DNA of 64,000 nucleotides from Thalassotalea crassostreae. Its GTDB lineage: Bacteria > Pseudomonadota > Gammaproteobacteria > Enterobacterales > Alteromonadaceae. Shown here piece after piece: positions 1 to 9,396 of the stretch (position 1 is the first letter of the stretch; every line of letters starts with the position of its first letter). The stretch covers positions 620,001 through 684,000 of the forward strand of contig NZ_CP017689.1 in NCBI RefSeq assembly GCF_001831495.1. The letters run 5' to 3'. Both the position numbers and the translations under genes were made by a program. The notes under the pieces were generated by a model that saw nothing but the letters and a program-made list of their open reading frames with translations, made no database searches and was not told the origin of the DNA.

Positions 1-1
1 G

Positions 2-247
2 ACAGAAGAATTACGTGTTACTGTTGTTGCTACTGGTATCGGTCAACAACAGAAGCCTGAAATTTCTATTGTACCGCCAATGCCTAAGCAAGAGCCTATG
101 GTTGTTAACGCACCATATGTCCCTGCAGCAGAGCCGGAAACAACTACTCAGCAATTTACTGAAGAACGCACACAGCCGCAAGCTGCACCGTCTACAGAAG
201 CTGATTACTTAGATATTCCAGCATTTTTGCGCAAGCAAGCTGATTAA
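2..247 (+). CDS. ftsZ: Cell division protein FtsZ, C-terminal part (5' end outside window)
   Basis: The frame is open from the window edge and encodes the last 81 residues of FtsZ, the tubulin-like GTPase that forms the cytokinetic ring. It begins in the last strand of the C-terminal domain (TEELRVTVVATGIG). A Pro/Gln/Glu-rich flexible linker follows, then the conserved C-terminal peptide DYLDIPAFLRKQAD, which in the family binds FtsA, ZipA and ZapD. The next gene is lpxC, the same order as at the end of the E. coli dcw cluster, and zapD lies 10 kb downstream. Partial only because the window starts inside the gene. The identification rests on the tail peptide and the synteny. Confidence 0.95.
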   Translation, partial: TEELRVTVVATGIGQQQKPEISIVPPMPKQEPMVVNAPYVPAAEPETTTQQFTEERTQPQAAPSTEADYLDIPAFLRKQAD

Positions 248-494
248 TATTCACTTTACTGGTAGTTAGTTTGACTTAATGTTTAACTAGTTATCGGTTT
301 AGTGATAAGAGATTACGATTTAACAAATAGTAATTTCTCAACATTGTTGACTATAATTTTATTAAATAGGTAACAAATCAGTGTGTATTTTCAGCGTTTT
401 TAGAAGTGTGGTAAGACAAAATTACGTTTGAAAATATGTTGTTAGCAAAGATGTTAACAAAGCTAAGCAATAAGCAGGCCAAAATTGTTATGTT

Positions 495-523
495 TTGACT
501 GCAAAGGGATTTTTTGCTATATT
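495..523 (+). promoter_or_regulatory. Sigma-70 promoter for lpxC
   Basis: TTGACT at 495-500 and TATATT at 518-523 are separated by exactly 17 bases, close to the sigma-70 consensus. Transcription would start near 530, giving a leader of about 70 bases before the lpxC start at 599. It sits in the 351-base ftsZ-lpxC gap (248-598), where I see no gene and no clear ftsZ terminator. A weaker TATAAT at 352-357 lacks a good -35 partner. Confidence 0.7.
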
Positions 524-598
524 ACGCCTCCGCTGAATTAACATTTGGATTTATGTCAGTTAACAGCGATTGGTGAAACGCAAGAATTAAGGCGAATT

Positions 599-1510
599 AT
601 GATTAAACAACGTACAATCAAACAAAGCATAGATGCTATAGGTGTTGGTTTACATAAAGGTGAAAAAGTGCAGATTACTCTCCGTCCTGCACCTGCAAAC
701 ACGGGTATTATATTCCGCCGTGTTGACCTTGACCCTGCAGTTGATATTCAGGCAACCCCTGAAGCTGTGGGTGAAACTACGTTGTGTACTTGTTTGGTAA
801 ACGAGCAAGGTGTTCAAGTGTCCACCGTAGAACATCTATTAGCTGCTGTTGCCGGATTAGGTATTGATAACCTAATCGTTGAAGTCGATTCGCCTGAGAT
901 CCCAATTATGGATGGTAGTTCTTTACCATTCGTATACTTAATTCAGTCAGTTGGCGTGGAAGAGCAAAATAGTGCGAAGAAATTCTTACGTATTACTAAA
1001 GCTATACGCGTCGAAGAAGGTGACAAGTGGGCTGAACTTCGTCCACACGAAGGCTTTAAAGTTAACTTTGCGATAGATTTTGAACATCCGGTTATTTCTA
1101 GCACAACTCAACAAATGAGTATGGATTTATCAGCAAGTTCGTTCATCAAAGAAATTAGCCGAGCTCGTACGTTTGGTTTTATGAAAGATATTGAATTCTT
1201 ACGTTCACATAACCTTGCCCTTGGTGGTAGCTTAGAAAACGCAATTGTACTTGATGAGTACCGTATGCTTAATCCAGAAGAACTTCGTTATGATGACGAG
1301 TTTGTTAAGCATAAAATATTAGATGCCATTGGTGATTTATACATGGGTGGTGTAAGTATTTTAGGTGAACTAAATGCATACAAATCAGGACATGGTTTAA
1401 ATAACATTCTTCTTCGCGAAGTGTTTAAACAAGTTGATTGTTGGGAATGGGTGACTTACGAAGATGAAACCCCTTCACCGATTGCATATCACGATGGTGT
1501 TTTAGCGTAA
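599..1510 (+). CDS. lpxC: UDP-3-O-acyl-N-acetylglucosamine deacetylase LpxC
   Basis: Cytoplasmic zinc enzyme for the committed step of lipid A synthesis, removing the acetyl group from UDP-3-O-acyl-GlcNAc. The product is 303 residues, against 305 in E. coli. The start was set at 599 because the protein then begins [15 protein letters not shown], as in the family, with AAGG eight bases upstream; an in-frame ATG at 545 would add 18 unrelated residues. The zinc and catalytic motifs are present: STVEHLLAA (first histidine), [14 protein letters not shown] (histidine and aspartate) and SGHGLNN near the C-terminus. It lies between ftsZ and the DciA/M23/secA block, the standard gammaproteobacterial position. 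It has its own promoter and a terminator just after the stop. Confidence 0.98.
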   Translation: MIKQRTIKQSIDAIGVGLHKGEKVQITLRPAPANTGIIFRRVDLDPAVDIQATPEAVGETTLCTCLVNEQGVQVSTVEHLLAAVAGLGIDNLIVEVDSPEIPIMDGSSLPFVYLIQSVGVEEQNSAKKFLRITKAIRVEEGDKWAELRPHEGFKVNFAIDFEHPVISSTTQQMSMDLSASSFIKEISRARTFGFMKDIEFLRSHNLALGGSLENAIVLDEYRMLNPEELRYDDEFVKHKILDAIGDLYMGGVSILGELNAYKSGHGLNNILLREVFKQVDCWEWVTYEDETPSPIAYHDGVLA

Positions 1511-1530
1511 TAGACTACCAATAAAATTCC

Positions 1531-1560
1531 AAAAACCAGAGCATTGCCTCTGGTTTTTTG
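1531..1560. terminator. Bidirectional terminator after lpxC
   Basis: The perfect stem CCAGAG/CTCTGG (1536-1553) is flanked by A-runs on the left and TTTTTT on the right. It can end lpxC on the plus strand and the convergent lipoprotein gene on the minus strand. Confidence 0.85.
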
Positions 1561-1571
1561 TTTTGAATATA

Positions 1572-2336
1572 CTAAAAACGAACTTTATAATTTTTTAAAA
1601 TTATCGGGTTATAGAAATTTTTGGGCGGTGAATTTGGCGGACCAAAGTCAGAACAATCGGGAGTTAAATCATCTTTTGTTAAATTCATTCTAGTATTTGT
1701 ATTTATATCCGCTATTGATGCAATATCGTATAAATAGTCTAAGTCGAAATAGCTACCTGAATCGACACTCCAGTCATCTGAACCATCCTCTCTAGATAGA
1801 GCGATGTTATATTCTTCAGAGTGTTCAATGATCTGAATATTGACATGGTTTGTATCAAGAACGGTTACCATTTCAAATAGAACTATTTGCCCTTCAAAAT
1901 CTATTTGTGTTAGTTGCTCTATACCTTGTATTTCTAGAGTATTCTGATCTAGCAACGTTAATTGCATTTTTTGACTTAAGTTATAAATAAAACCTCCACC
2001 AACATCAAAATCTTCTAGTGAAATTTCAAATTGACCAGAGCCTAAATTTTTAAAATTGATATCAATCAGACCGATATAATAACAATCATCTCCTTGGTCA
2101 TAAGCATCACCGTCATAATCATAAAATACGATAGTGCCATCACTTTCAATTACATTATAGGAGATATCTTCTAAGCCATCATCTACCGTTGTACTATCCC
2201 ATACGCCAACTAGATCATTAAGTGTTGGCGATTGGTTAGGGTAAGGTAGCTGCCTTTGGTCCTCAGATTTCCCTGAACCTCCACCGCCACACGATGATAA
2301 AGTTAAACTGAATAACATGATTATTAAATATTTCAT
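1572..2336 (-). CDS. Putative lipoprotein, unknown function
   Basis: Encodes 254 residues that I do not recognise as a named family. The N-terminus MKYLIIMLFSLTLSSCGGGG is a lipoprotein signal peptide with lipobox LSSC, so Cys16 should be lipidated, followed by a Gly/Ser-rich tether. The mature part is rich in Asp, Glu, aromatic residues and alternating hydrophobics (for example LVGVWDSTTVDDG), suggesting a beta-rich periplasmic or surface domain. Two cysteines (near residues 86 and 228) could form a disulfide. It is convergent with lpxC and is an addition to the conserved lpxC-secA neighbourhood, so it was probably gained in this lineage. The lipoprotein call is firm; no function is proposed. 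Confidence 0.75.
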   Translation of the reverse strand: MKYLIIMLFSLTLSSCGGGGSGKSEDQRQLPYPNQSPTLNDLVGVWDSTTVDDGLEDISYNVIESDGTIVFYDYDGDAYDQGDDCYYIGLIDINFKNLGSGQFEISLEDFDVGGGFIYNLSQKMQLTLLDQNTLEIQGIEQLTQIDFEGQIVLFEMVTVLDTNHVNIQIIEHSEEYNIALSREDGSDDWSVDSGSYFDLDYLYDIASIADINTNTRMNLTKDDLTPDCSDFGPPNSPPKNFYNPIILKNYKVRF

Positions 2337-2490
2337 TTATTTATCCTTAATACAGTTAATACGCCAAAATACTAACATTACAATACACTTGCGACAGAGG
2401 TTTTATTGTGTGTTTGTGCAATATAATGGTTAAGGTTAGCTTAGAGGTGAATTTTGTGCAAAAAGTTAAAATTAATAATCATTAGTGAAA

Positions 2491-2952
2491 TTATTTTTTA
2501 TTAGCATGCTTTGCTAAGCGTAATAATTTCTCTTTTAATCCTGGTGGTGCATTTTGTGCTATCTCGTTAATTTGCTCTGCCGATTTCTCTGACATGTGTT
2601 TTCTCGCTTTAGGTTTTTCAACGGGTTTCTCTTTTCTATTCCAATAGGGGTTTACTTTTATCTCAATGTTAGTGAATATACCGTCACTATGTTGAAGCAG
2701 TTGTTGGCAAATATTATTGCGTTCAAACTGTAAACGTTGGCTCCAAACAGGGCTTATTACCTCAATAATGACTAAATTTTCTCGAAAATTGGCGATTTGC
2801 CAAGCATTTTCTGGCAGATCAGGGCATATTTGTCGTACAATGTCCGACAGTAAATTAAGGGATTGAGATTTCGCTGATAAGTTGGCAATAGAGCCACTTG
2901 CTTGTTCTAACAAGCTGTTCAGATCTTGTGGAGCTTTAACAATGCGCTTCAT
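2491..2952 (-). CDS. DUF721 / DciA-family protein
   Basis: A 153-residue protein of the DUF721 family, whose characterised members (DciA) load or operate the replicative helicase DnaB in bacteria lacking DnaC. Seen here: the N-terminal KAPQDLNSLLEQASGSIANL helix, a KH-like core (CPDLPENAWQIANFRENLVI, SPVWSQRLQFERNNICQQLL), and a basic, probably disordered C-terminal tail ending LLRLAKHANKK. It is transcribed divergently from the M23 peptidase gene, with about 50 bases between the chosen starts. A DUF721 gene next to secA is a common gammaproteobacterial arrangement. Family assignment is by sequence pattern; the helicase role is family knowledge. Confidence 0.8.
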   Translation of the reverse strand: MKRIVKAPQDLNSLLEQASGSIANLSAKSQSLNLLSDIVRQICPDLPENAWQIANFRENLVIIEVISPVWSQRLQFERNNICQQLLQHSDGIFTNIEIKVNPYWNRKEKPVEKPKARKHMSEKSAEQINEIAQNAPPGLKEKLLRLAKHANKK

Positions 2953-3000
2953 TCAAGGTTGACCTATAGTTTATCTGTAGCGAAATTAAGAGTAATTAAT

Positions 3001-3906
3001 ATGAGTTTAACACTATTATACCGCGGACAAAATGTTCGTTTTTCAATGAAGTTAAGTAAACCACGATGGTTAGCCATTGTAGTTTGCTTTGCTGTGCTTT
3101 CAGGTATTATTTTTCACAACATGATCAAAAAAGAAGAAGTACCAGCACATTTGCAATTAGCTTCTTCACAAAAAACAATAATTTCAGACGCTGATAAAGT
3201 AGATAATCGACAAGTCGTCGCGTTATCTGCAAAAATTGCAGAGCTACAGTCTCATGTTTCAAGACTCAATGCATTAGGAGAACGCTTAGCTGAAGAAGCT
3301 GATATTCCTAAAAAAGAATTTAATATGGTGGAGCAACCAAACTCTGGTGGTCCAGCACAAACAACTGTTGAAGAGAGCCAATACACTTTATTTGAATTAG
3401 AAAAACAGTTAATCGCGTTAACAAAAGATGTAGAACATAAAGAAAATCAGTTAAATTTACTTGAATCTATCGCTTTGGGTCACCATATCGAAAATATGAG
3501 TTATTTATCTGGTCGTCCTATTGGCAAAGGCGGTTGGTTGTCTTCTTATTATGGTGTTCGTAAGGACCCATTTAACGGAAGACCAGCGATGCACAAAGGT
3601 GTCGACTTTGCAGGTAAGGAAGACGCACCGGTGATTGCAACTGGTGCTGGTGTTATTAGCTTTTCTGGTGAGCGTTGGGGTTATGGCAATTTAGTAGAAA
3701 TTGATCATGGTACTGGCTACAAAACTAGATATGGGCATAATAAGACAAATACGGTAAAAGTGGGTGACGTGGTAAGTAAAGGGCAGACAATTGCTCTTAT
3801 GGGAAGTACAGGTCGTTCAACCGGTCCTCATGTGCATTATGAGATTTTGCGTAATGATAAACAAATAAATCCAATAAAATATGTTTATCGAAAGGCAAAG
3901 AATTAA
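3001..3906 (+). CDS. M23-family peptidoglycan endopeptidase-like membrane protein
   Basis: The protein has 301 residues. The start at 3001 gives MSLTLLYRGQNVRFSMKLSK; an in-frame start at 2926 would run back into the divergent dciA gene. A single membrane segment lies near residues 24-41, then a periplasmic alpha-helical, probably coiled-coil region (about 60-155). The LytM/M23 zinc-peptidase domain is at about 195-290. Zinc-site motifs are intact: HKGVDFAG (H and D), RYGHNK and GPHVHYEI (HxH). This suggests an active endopeptidase cutting peptide crosslinks in the cell wall, or an activator of amidases like EnvC/NlpD. It stands where E. coli has secM, but the product bears no resemblance to SecM. 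Confidence 0.85.
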   Translation: MSLTLLYRGQNVRFSMKLSKPRWLAIVVCFAVLSGIIFHNMIKKEEVPAHLQLASSQKTIISDADKVDNRQVVALSAKIAELQSHVSRLNALGERLAEEADIPKKEFNMVEQPNSGGPAQTTVEESQYTLFELEKQLIALTKDVEHKENQLNLLESIALGHHIENMSYLSGRPIGKGGWLSSYYGVRKDPFNGRPAMHKGVDFAGKEDAPVIATGAGVISFSGERWGYGNLVEIDHGTGYKTRYGHNKTNTVKVGDVVSKGQTIALMGSTGRSTGPHVHYEILRNDKQINPIKYVYRKAKN

Positions 3907-3926
3907 AAGCACAATAACTCCTCTTA

Positions 3927-4006
3927 GTACCTTTGAGGTACAACGTTTAATTTTAATATCAGCTATTGGCTGATAATTTTTTATAGCTGAAGCAAGCTTC
4001 AGGGAA
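3927..4006 (+). promoter_or_regulatory. Three-hairpin leader before secA
   Basis: The 113-base gap before secA holds three stem-loops in series. They are GTACCT/AGGTAC (3927-3941), ATCAGC/GCTGAT followed by AATTTTTT (3958-3983, a credible intrinsic terminator for the M23 gene or an attenuator), and CTGAAG/CTTCAG (3987-4002). The last one overlaps the only purine-rich ribosome-binding candidate, AGGGAA at 4001-4006, which sits 13 bases from the secA ATG. In E. coli, secA translation is controlled by secM through a hairpin over the Shine-Dalgarno site. Here no SecM-like ORF is visible, but an RNA structure is in the equivalent place. Confidence 0.5.
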
Positions 4007-4019
4007 ATGGTTTAAAACA

Positions 4020-6701
4020 ATGTTCGTAAAATTAATGACAAAAATGTTTGGTTCTCGAAATGATCGATTACTAAAACAATTAGACAAAGAAACAAAAAAA
4101 ATTAATGCATTAGAAGAAACAATGCAGGCATACAGCGATGAGGAATTAAAAGCCAAAACCGCTGAATTTAAAGAACGTTTAGCTAATGGCGAGTCATTAA
4201 ACGACATTTTAGTAGAAAGTTTTGCGGTAGTGCGTGAGGCAAGTGTCCGTGTATTTGGAATGCGCCATTTCGACGTACAAATGATCGGTGGTATGGTTTT
4301 ACATCAAGGTAAAATCTCTGAGATGCGTACCGGTGAAGGTAAAACACTAACGGCAACATTACCTGCTTATTTAAATGGTTTAAGTGGTAAAGGTGTTCAT
4401 GTAATTACGGTGAATGACTACCTTGCCAAACGTGATGCCGATTGGTCTCGCCCTTTATTTGAATTCTTAGGCATGACAGTTGGCTGTAATATTCCAAATA
4501 TGGCACCGCAAGAAAAACAAGCGGCCTACCAAGCAGATATCACTTACGGTACCAACAATGAATTCGGTTTTGATTACCTTCGTGACAATATGGCATTCTC
4601 GCCAGAGCAACGAGCTCAACGCCCTTTAAATTTCGCTATCATCGATGAAGTCGATTCAATCTTAATCGATGAAGCACGTACGCCACTAGTCATCTCAGGT
4701 GCTGCTGAAGATTCATCAGAACTATATCGTTTAGTTGATTCATTAGTTCCGCTTTTAGAAGTGCAAGAAGCCGAAGATGAAGAAGGCGTTGAAAGTACTG
4801 GTGACTACACTATGGATGAAAAATCCAAGCAAGTTTACCTAACTGAGCGTGGTCAGGTTCGTGTTGAAGAAATTCTAAAAGAACGCAAATTGCTTAACGA
4901 AGATGATTCGTTATATGGTGCTACCAACATCGCACTATTAACACACGTTATGGCAGCGCTACGCGCACACAAATTGTTCTTAAAAGATGTAGACTACATC
5001 GTTAAAGATGGCGAGATTGTCATTGTCGATGAGCATACTGGTCGTACGATGGAAGGTCGTCGTTGGTCAGAAGGTCTGCACCAAGCAATCGAAGCCAAAG
5101 AAAACGTTAACATTCAGAATGAAAACCAAACGTTAGCGTCTATTACTTTCCAAAACTATTTCAGAATATACGAAAAGCTTGGCGGTATGACGGGTACTGC
5201 CGATACGGAAGCATTCGAATTTAACCATATCTACGGTTTAGAAACGGTAATAATTCCAACCAATCGCCCAATGATCCGTAAAGATATGGCGGATTTAATT
5301 TACCTTACGGCTGGTGAAAAATACGAAGCAATTATTGAAGATATCAAAGATTGTGTTGAACGAGGTCAACCGGTACTTGTTGGTACCATCAGCATTGAAA
5401 CATCAGAATTCTTATCACAAATCTTACGTAAAGCAAAAATTAAGCATAACGTTCTTAATGCTAAGTTCCATGCCGAAGAAGCACAAATTGTCGCCGATGC
5501 CGGTAAAACAGGTGCGGTAACTATCGCTACTAACATGGCCGGTCGTGGTACCGATATCGTGCTAGGTGGCAACTTAGCGATGGACTTGGCTAAGTTAGAT
5601 AACCCAAGCGAAGAGCAAATTGAAAAAGCTACGGCTCAGTGGCAAGAAGATCATGAGAAGGTATTAGCTTCGGGCGGCCTACATATTGTTGCGACTGAGC
5701 GTCATGAGTCTCGCCGTATTGATAATCAGTTACGAGGCCGTTCAGGTCGTCAAGGTGATGCTGGTTCAACACGTTTCTATCTTTCTATGGAAGATAGCTT
5801 GATGCGTATCTTTGCGTCAGAACGAATTGCAGGCATGATGCGTAAACTTGGTATGGAACATGGTGAAGCCATCGAACATCCTTGGGTAACTAAATCAATC
5901 GAGAATGCACAGCGTAAAGTTGAAGGTCGTAACTTTGATATGCGTAAGCAACTTCTTGAGTATGATGATGTTGCCAATGATCAACGTAAAGTTATTTACG
6001 AACAACGTAATGAATTACTTGATGAAGGTGATATTGGCGAAACAATCGCAGCGGTACGTGCCGATGTGATCAACCAAGTTGTTGATGGTCATATTCCACC
6101 ACAATCTTTAGAAGAAATGTGGGATGTTCCAGGTCTTGAAGAGCAACTAAAAGGTGATATGGCGTTAGATTTACCAATTGCTAAATGGTTAGAAGAAGAC
6201 GACAAACTTCACGAAGATTCACTACGTGAACGTATCCTTGAAGAAGTGGAAAAAGCTTATACAGCTAAAGAAGAACAAGTTGGCGTAGATGTAATTCGTC
6301 ATTTTGAAAAAGCGGTTATGTTGCAAACATTAGACGGTTTGTGGAAAGAGCATCTTGCGGCGATGGATCACTTACGTCAAGGCATTGGACTACGTGGTTA
6401 TGCGCAAAAGAACCCGAAACAAGAATACAAAAAAGAGTCATTCGAGCTGTTCTCTAACATGCTTGATAACTTGAAATATGACGTGATTAGCTTGCTTTCA
6501 AAAGTTCGTATTCAACAAGAGTCAGATGTTGAAGCTGTTGAAGAGCAACAACGAAAAGCGACTGAAGCACCGATGGAATTCAAGCATGAAACAAGTGGTC
6601 ATGCAGCCACTGAAAATGAAGTTCCTCGAGTTGGCCGTAACGAACCTTGCCCATGTGGTAGTGGTAAAAAGTACAAACAGTGTCATGGTAAGATTTCTTA
6701 A
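4020..6701 (+). CDS. secA: Preprotein translocase ATPase SecA
   Basis: SecA is the peripheral motor ATPase that pushes unfolded preproteins through SecYEG. It is 893 residues, against 901 in E. coli. The start is fixed by [16 protein letters not shown], which aligns with the E. coli N-terminus. Motifs in order: Walker A MRTGEGKT near residue 103, the preprotein crosslinking region, the DEAD-type [16 protein letters not shown] near 208, the second nucleotide-binding fold with [13 protein letters not shown] and [10 protein letters not shown], and the C-terminal zinc/SecB-binding tail [15 protein letters not shown] strong terminator follows. There is no secM; the preceding gene is an M23 peptidase and the leader is hairpin-rich. 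Confidence 0.99.
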   Translation: MFVKLMTKMFGSRNDRLLKQLDKETKKINALEETMQAYSDEELKAKTAEFKERLANGESLNDILVESFAVVREASVRVFGMRHFDVQMIGGMVLHQGKISEMRTGEGKTLTATLPAYLNGLSGKGVHVITVNDYLAKRDADWSRPLFEFLGMTVGCNIPNMAPQEKQAAYQADITYGTNNEFGFDYLRDNMAFSPEQRAQRPLNFAIIDEVDSILIDEARTPLVISGAAEDSSELYRLVDSLVPLLEVQEAEDEEGVESTGDYTMDEKSKQVYLTERGQVRVEEILKERKLLNEDDSLYGATNIALLTHVMAALRAHKLFLKDVDYIVKDGEIVIVDEHTGRTMEGRRWSEGLHQAIEAKENVNIQNENQTLASITFQNYFRIYEKLGGMTGTADTEAFEFNHIYGLETVIIPTNRPMIRKDMADLIYLTAGEKYEAIIEDIKDCVERGQPVLVGTISIETSEFLSQILRKAKIKHNVLNAKFHAEEAQIVADAGKTGAVTIATNMAGRGTDIVLGGNLAMDLAKLDNPSEEQIEKATAQWQEDHEKVLASGGLHIVATERHESRRIDNQLRGRSGRQGDAGSTRFYLSMEDSLMRIFASERIAGMMRKLGMEHGEAIEHPWVTKSIENAQRKVEGRNFDMRKQLLEYDDVANDQRKVIYEQRNELLDEGDIGETIAAVRADVINQVVDGHIPPQSLEEMWDVPGLEEQLKGDMALDLPIAKWLEEDDKLHEDSLRERILEEVEKAYTAKEEQVGVDVIRHFEKAVMLQTLDGLWKEHLAAMDHLRQGIGLRGYAQKNPKQEYKKESFELFSNMLDNLKYDVISLLSKVRIQQESDVEAVEEQQRKATEAPMEFKHETSGHAATENEVPRVGRNEPCPCGSGKKYKQCHGKIS

Positions 6702-6730
6702 TTGAGTTGACTATGACATAAAGAATCAGA

Positions 6731-6763
6731 AGCCCGATATTGGAAACAACATCGGGCTTTTTC
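6731..6763 (+). terminator. Terminator after secA
   Basis: The 8-base perfect stem AGCCCGAT/ATCGGGCT (6731-6758) is followed by TTTTT, 30 bases after the secA stop. Confidence 0.9.
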
Positions 6764-6796
6764 GTTATTATTACAGTATACGTCGAAAATAAGCAC

Positions 6797-6945
6797 CGTT
6801 ATCCTGTTCGAGCCTCAGCGAGATACGGGATCTTCATATGCGTGCTGTGAATATAAAAAATAGCTGATTAAAGATTTTTGATAATAAACCCGCTCTTGCG
6901 TTTAACATCTACAGCGTTGTCATTGCGACCAACGCCTCATTCTTA
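6797..6945. repeat. Degenerate palindromic intergenic repeat block
   Basis: The secA-mutT gap contains imperfect inverted sequence around ATCCTGTTCGAG...GATACGGGAT (6800-6832). The words GCGTGCTGTG (6839) and GTCATTGCGACCAACGCC (about 6918) follow. The word GCGTGCTGTG recurs in the lpdA-acnB repeat cluster at 28020. It looks like a decayed member of a dispersed extragenic palindrome family. No ORF is evident. Boundaries are approximate. Confidence 0.35.
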
Positions 6946-6984
6946 TATTATTCATGTATTAATAACTCTATAACTAAAGCGCAA

Positions 6985-7380
6985 ATGACCAAAGTAGTTC
7001 ATGTCGCCGTTGGCGTCATTTATAAAAAACAACAATTTTTCCTTACGAAGCGTCTTGATGATGCTCATCAAGGTGGGAAATGGGAATTTCCAGGTGGTAA
7101 GGTGGAAAAAGATGAAACAGTTCATGAAGCGCTTCATAGAGAGCTTAAAGAAGAAATAGCCATCGATACTCTAGCGATGCAGCCACTTATTGATATAAAC
7201 CACGATTATGGTGATAAGAAAGTATTGCTTGAGGTGTTTTTGGTAGATCAGTTTATTGGTGAGCCAAGTGCACAAGAAGGTCAAGGGCAAGGTTGGTTTA
7301 GCGTTGCGCAGCTCACTAGTATTGATTTTCCGAAAGCAAACGAAGCTATCGTCAATAAAATAATTGAACTCGGCTTATAA
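6985..7380 (+). CDS. mutT: 8-oxo-dGTP diphosphatase MutT (Nudix)
   Basis: 131 residues, against 129 for E. coli MutT. The family sanitises the nucleotide pool by hydrolysing 8-oxo-dGTP, preventing A:T to C:G transversions. The N-terminus KVVHVAVGVIYKKQQFFLTK and the FPGGKVEKDE...RELKEEIAI Nudix box are clear. The metal-binding RELKEE core is intact, but the usual Gly after EE-X (GI/GV) is Ala here (EEIAI), a tolerated but uncommon change. It follows secA as in E. coli. The upstream gap carries decayed repeats and no obvious ribosome binding site, so the exact start is less sure than the family. Confidence 0.93.
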   Translation: MTKVVHVAVGVIYKKQQFFLTKRLDDAHQGGKWEFPGGKVEKDETVHEALHRELKEEIAIDTLAMQPLIDINHDYGDKKVLLEVFLVDQFIGEPSAQEGQGQGWFSVAQLTSIDFPKANEAIVNKIIELGL

Positions 7381-7515
7381 AGAACCTTGTTTATTTATTA
7401 CACGCCGTAAATTTTTTCATCTATCAAATGATTTCTTTTCGTTTGTTGAGCCTGATCTGAATTGATATTGTTAATTCAGTTTTTGACCTCCCCATGAGTT
7501 AAAACTATATTTTTG

Positions 7516-7547
7516 GCGAGCATCGAATGATGCTCGCTTTTTTCTTT
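7516..7547 (+). terminator. Strong intergenic terminator
   Basis: The 9-base perfect stem GCGAGCATC/GATGCTCGC with a 4-base loop is followed by TTTTTTCTTT. It is 136 bases after mutT inside the 362-base mutT-LysR gap (7381-7742), so it may end mutT or an unannotated short RNA. A promoter-like TTGACC-N17-TATATT (7483-7511) abuts it. I see nothing else of note in the gap. Confidence 0.75.
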
Positions 7548-7742
7548 CCCATTTATTGCAGATAAAAATAGTAAATTCACCTTGCATTAATTTAGTGCAA
7601 ACGATCAGCATCAATGCATCGCTTCTTAACTAATTTGGCCTCTTGGTTTTTAACTTGTTGAAATAATTAATTAAAATGTTATTTGTTAATTGGCGCAGTG
7701 ATTGCAAGATGATATATGTCTACCCAAACTTAGAAAACTAAT

Positions 7743-8627
7743 ATGCCAATTCAAACCCCAATCAGAGGAATTCGTTCTTTTTGTATTGCCGCAAAATGCC
7801 TTAGCTTCAAGCATGCAGCATCACAATTATTTTTAACGCCTTCAGCGGTAAGTCATCAAATCAAGCAATTGGAAGAGCAACTTGGTTTTGATTTATTTAA
7901 GCGTCAAACTAGAGCAATTGAACTTACTAGTGCAGGTAAGCAGTTCTATCACGCAATAAATCCAATATTAAATAATCTTGAAACAACGATATCTGAATTT
8001 ACCAATACCATTCAGAACAAGACAATTGTCGTCAGTATGCCTGAGTTTTTTGCCAGTGAGTTGTTTGTACCAAAATTAAGCGAATGGACCGAGCAAAATC
8101 CAGATATTAACTTGCAACTTGAAACCGTCAAAACAGGCTCTAAGAGTGGTGTCAATGCCGATTTATCGATAGTTTTATCTAACGGCAAGCCTAACGGTGC
8201 AATAGTCACTGATTTATTTCCAGTACGCTATGTACCGGCGTGCAATAAACGACTATATCGAAAATGGGCAAGTGAAGGCTATAAAGCGTTGAGCTCAGTG
8301 CCGTTAATATTGCATCAATCACGTCCTTGGGCCTGGCATCAATGGGCTGATCTAGCCGATATAAACGACTTCGACCCGAAACAAATAATTCAATTTGATA
8401 GCATGTTTGGTGTCGCCCGAGCTGCACAGCAGGGTATGGGAATCGCATTAATTCCAATGCCAATCAGCTCAACCTGGTTTGCAGAGCAAACATTGGTTAG
8501 GTTATTTGAACAAGAATTACGCAGTAATGACCGATATTTTCTTATGCAACATGAAAATATTGAATCTAATCGTGAGTTGAATACGTTCTCTTCGTGGGTA
8601 GAAAAGACTTTCTGCGATTTGTGGTAA
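7743..8627 (+). CDS. LysR-family transcriptional regulator (GcvA-like)
   Basis: 294 residues, the usual LysR length. The N-terminal winged helix-turn-helix (about 8-67) reads SFKHAASQLFLTPSAVSHQI then LEEQLGFDLFKRQTR. This is the GcvA/AmpR style with SAVSHQIK recognition-helix wording. A linker helix and a periplasmic-binding-protein-like effector domain (about 93-290) follow. The effector is unknown. There is no divergent partner gene; the downstream gene on the same strand is a small exported protein 229 bases away, so a target cannot be inferred from context. The start at 7743 gives the typical short N-terminal tail before the HTH. Confidence 0.88.
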   Translation: MPIQTPIRGIRSFCIAAKCLSFKHAASQLFLTPSAVSHQIKQLEEQLGFDLFKRQTRAIELTSAGKQFYHAINPILNNLETTISEFTNTIQNKTIVVSMPEFFASELFVPKLSEWTEQNPDINLQLETVKTGSKSGVNADLSIVLSNGKPNGAIVTDLFPVRYVPACNKRLYRKWASEGYKALSSVPLILHQSRPWAWHQWADLADINDFDPKQIIQFDSMFGVARAAQQGMGIALIPMPISSTWFAEQTLVRLFEQELRSNDRYFLMQHENIESNRELNTFSSWVEKTFCDLW

Positions 8628-8856
8628 AAATCTGTCTAGTACCCAATATATCTATCTTTATATTTATTTCGGTGCTTTAGGTATTCCATCAATGCAAAAT
8701 AGATAACTCAATTTTCTTCACTTATGTAGTGCAGTTTTATTCGTTTGTCAGAGTTGGTGACTCGTTCTAAAGTATGACTATCAGCAGCACGGTGTTGTTG
8801 ATAGTTGGCTTAATAAACAAGTTAATTTATAAAATCAGTTGATTGAGGATAAAACA

Positions 8857-9321
8857 ATGAATATTAAAAACCTAACCATAGCGCTTTCGCTATTATTGCC
8901 ATTTACAGCAAGTGCATCACTCGATACTAGTCCTGTAACTCAAGACTATCTTACAAAGTCATTTAAAGCGACTATTGTAAACAGTGATGCAATAAATAAA
9001 GACGATTTTGAACGTGAAATGTCTTCTTGTGCAACGTTTCTAAGTACCAAAAACTATGTGGCTGCAGACAAAGCCTGTTCAAAAGCGTTAACAGCAATTT
9101 CTAGCCCTGAAAGCTTTTATTACGATAGCGACTACTTTTTATCACTTGCATACAGCAATCGTGGTATCGCTCGTCACTATTTAAATGATGTGACAGGTGC
9201 ATTTAATGACTTCAACAAAGCACTTACAATCGACGATAACTATATTGTCAGTGAAAACTTTGAAGCATTAACATTAGCTAACTATCGTAATGAGTTATTA
9301 GCGATGGAAGAAGCTGAATAA
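8857..9321 (+). CDS. Small exported TPR-like protein, unknown function
   Basis: 154 residues. The start at 8857 is preferred over 8839 because GAGG stands about 8 bases upstream and the protein then opens with a clean signal peptide, MNIKNLTIALSLLLPFTASA, cleaved before SLDTSP. The mature part contains a tetratricopeptide-like pair of helices: a Cys-containing stretch (SCATFLSTKNYVAADKAC) and SNRGIARHYLNDVTGAFNDF with ALTIDDNYIV. Two cysteines bracket the first helix and could form a periplasmic disulfide. Likely a soluble periplasmic scaffold or chaperone-like protein; no specific function is recognised. Two tiny ORFs with good ribosome binding sites follow within 80 bases. Confidence 0.75.
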   Translation: MNIKNLTIALSLLLPFTASASLDTSPVTQDYLTKSFKATIVNSDAINKDDFEREMSSCATFLSTKNYVAADKACSKALTAISSPESFYYDSDYFLSLAYSNRGIARHYLNDVTGAFNDFNKALTIDDNYIVSENFEALTLANYRNELLAMEEAE

Positions 9322-9396
9322 TAATTATTCACTTGTTAAAGCTAAAAGTGAAAAATCAGTAATTAAATTTAAATGAGTTATAAAAGGAGTTAACTT

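Noticed and set aside
2926..3000. Longer N-terminus for the M23 peptidase
   Set aside because: It would overlap the divergent dciA start and put 25 polar residues before the expected cytoplasmic tail and anchor; 3001 is better.
3907..4019. secM gene
   Set aside because: No ORF with an arrest-type C-terminus exists between the M23 gene and secA; the gap is too short and contains stops in all useful frames.
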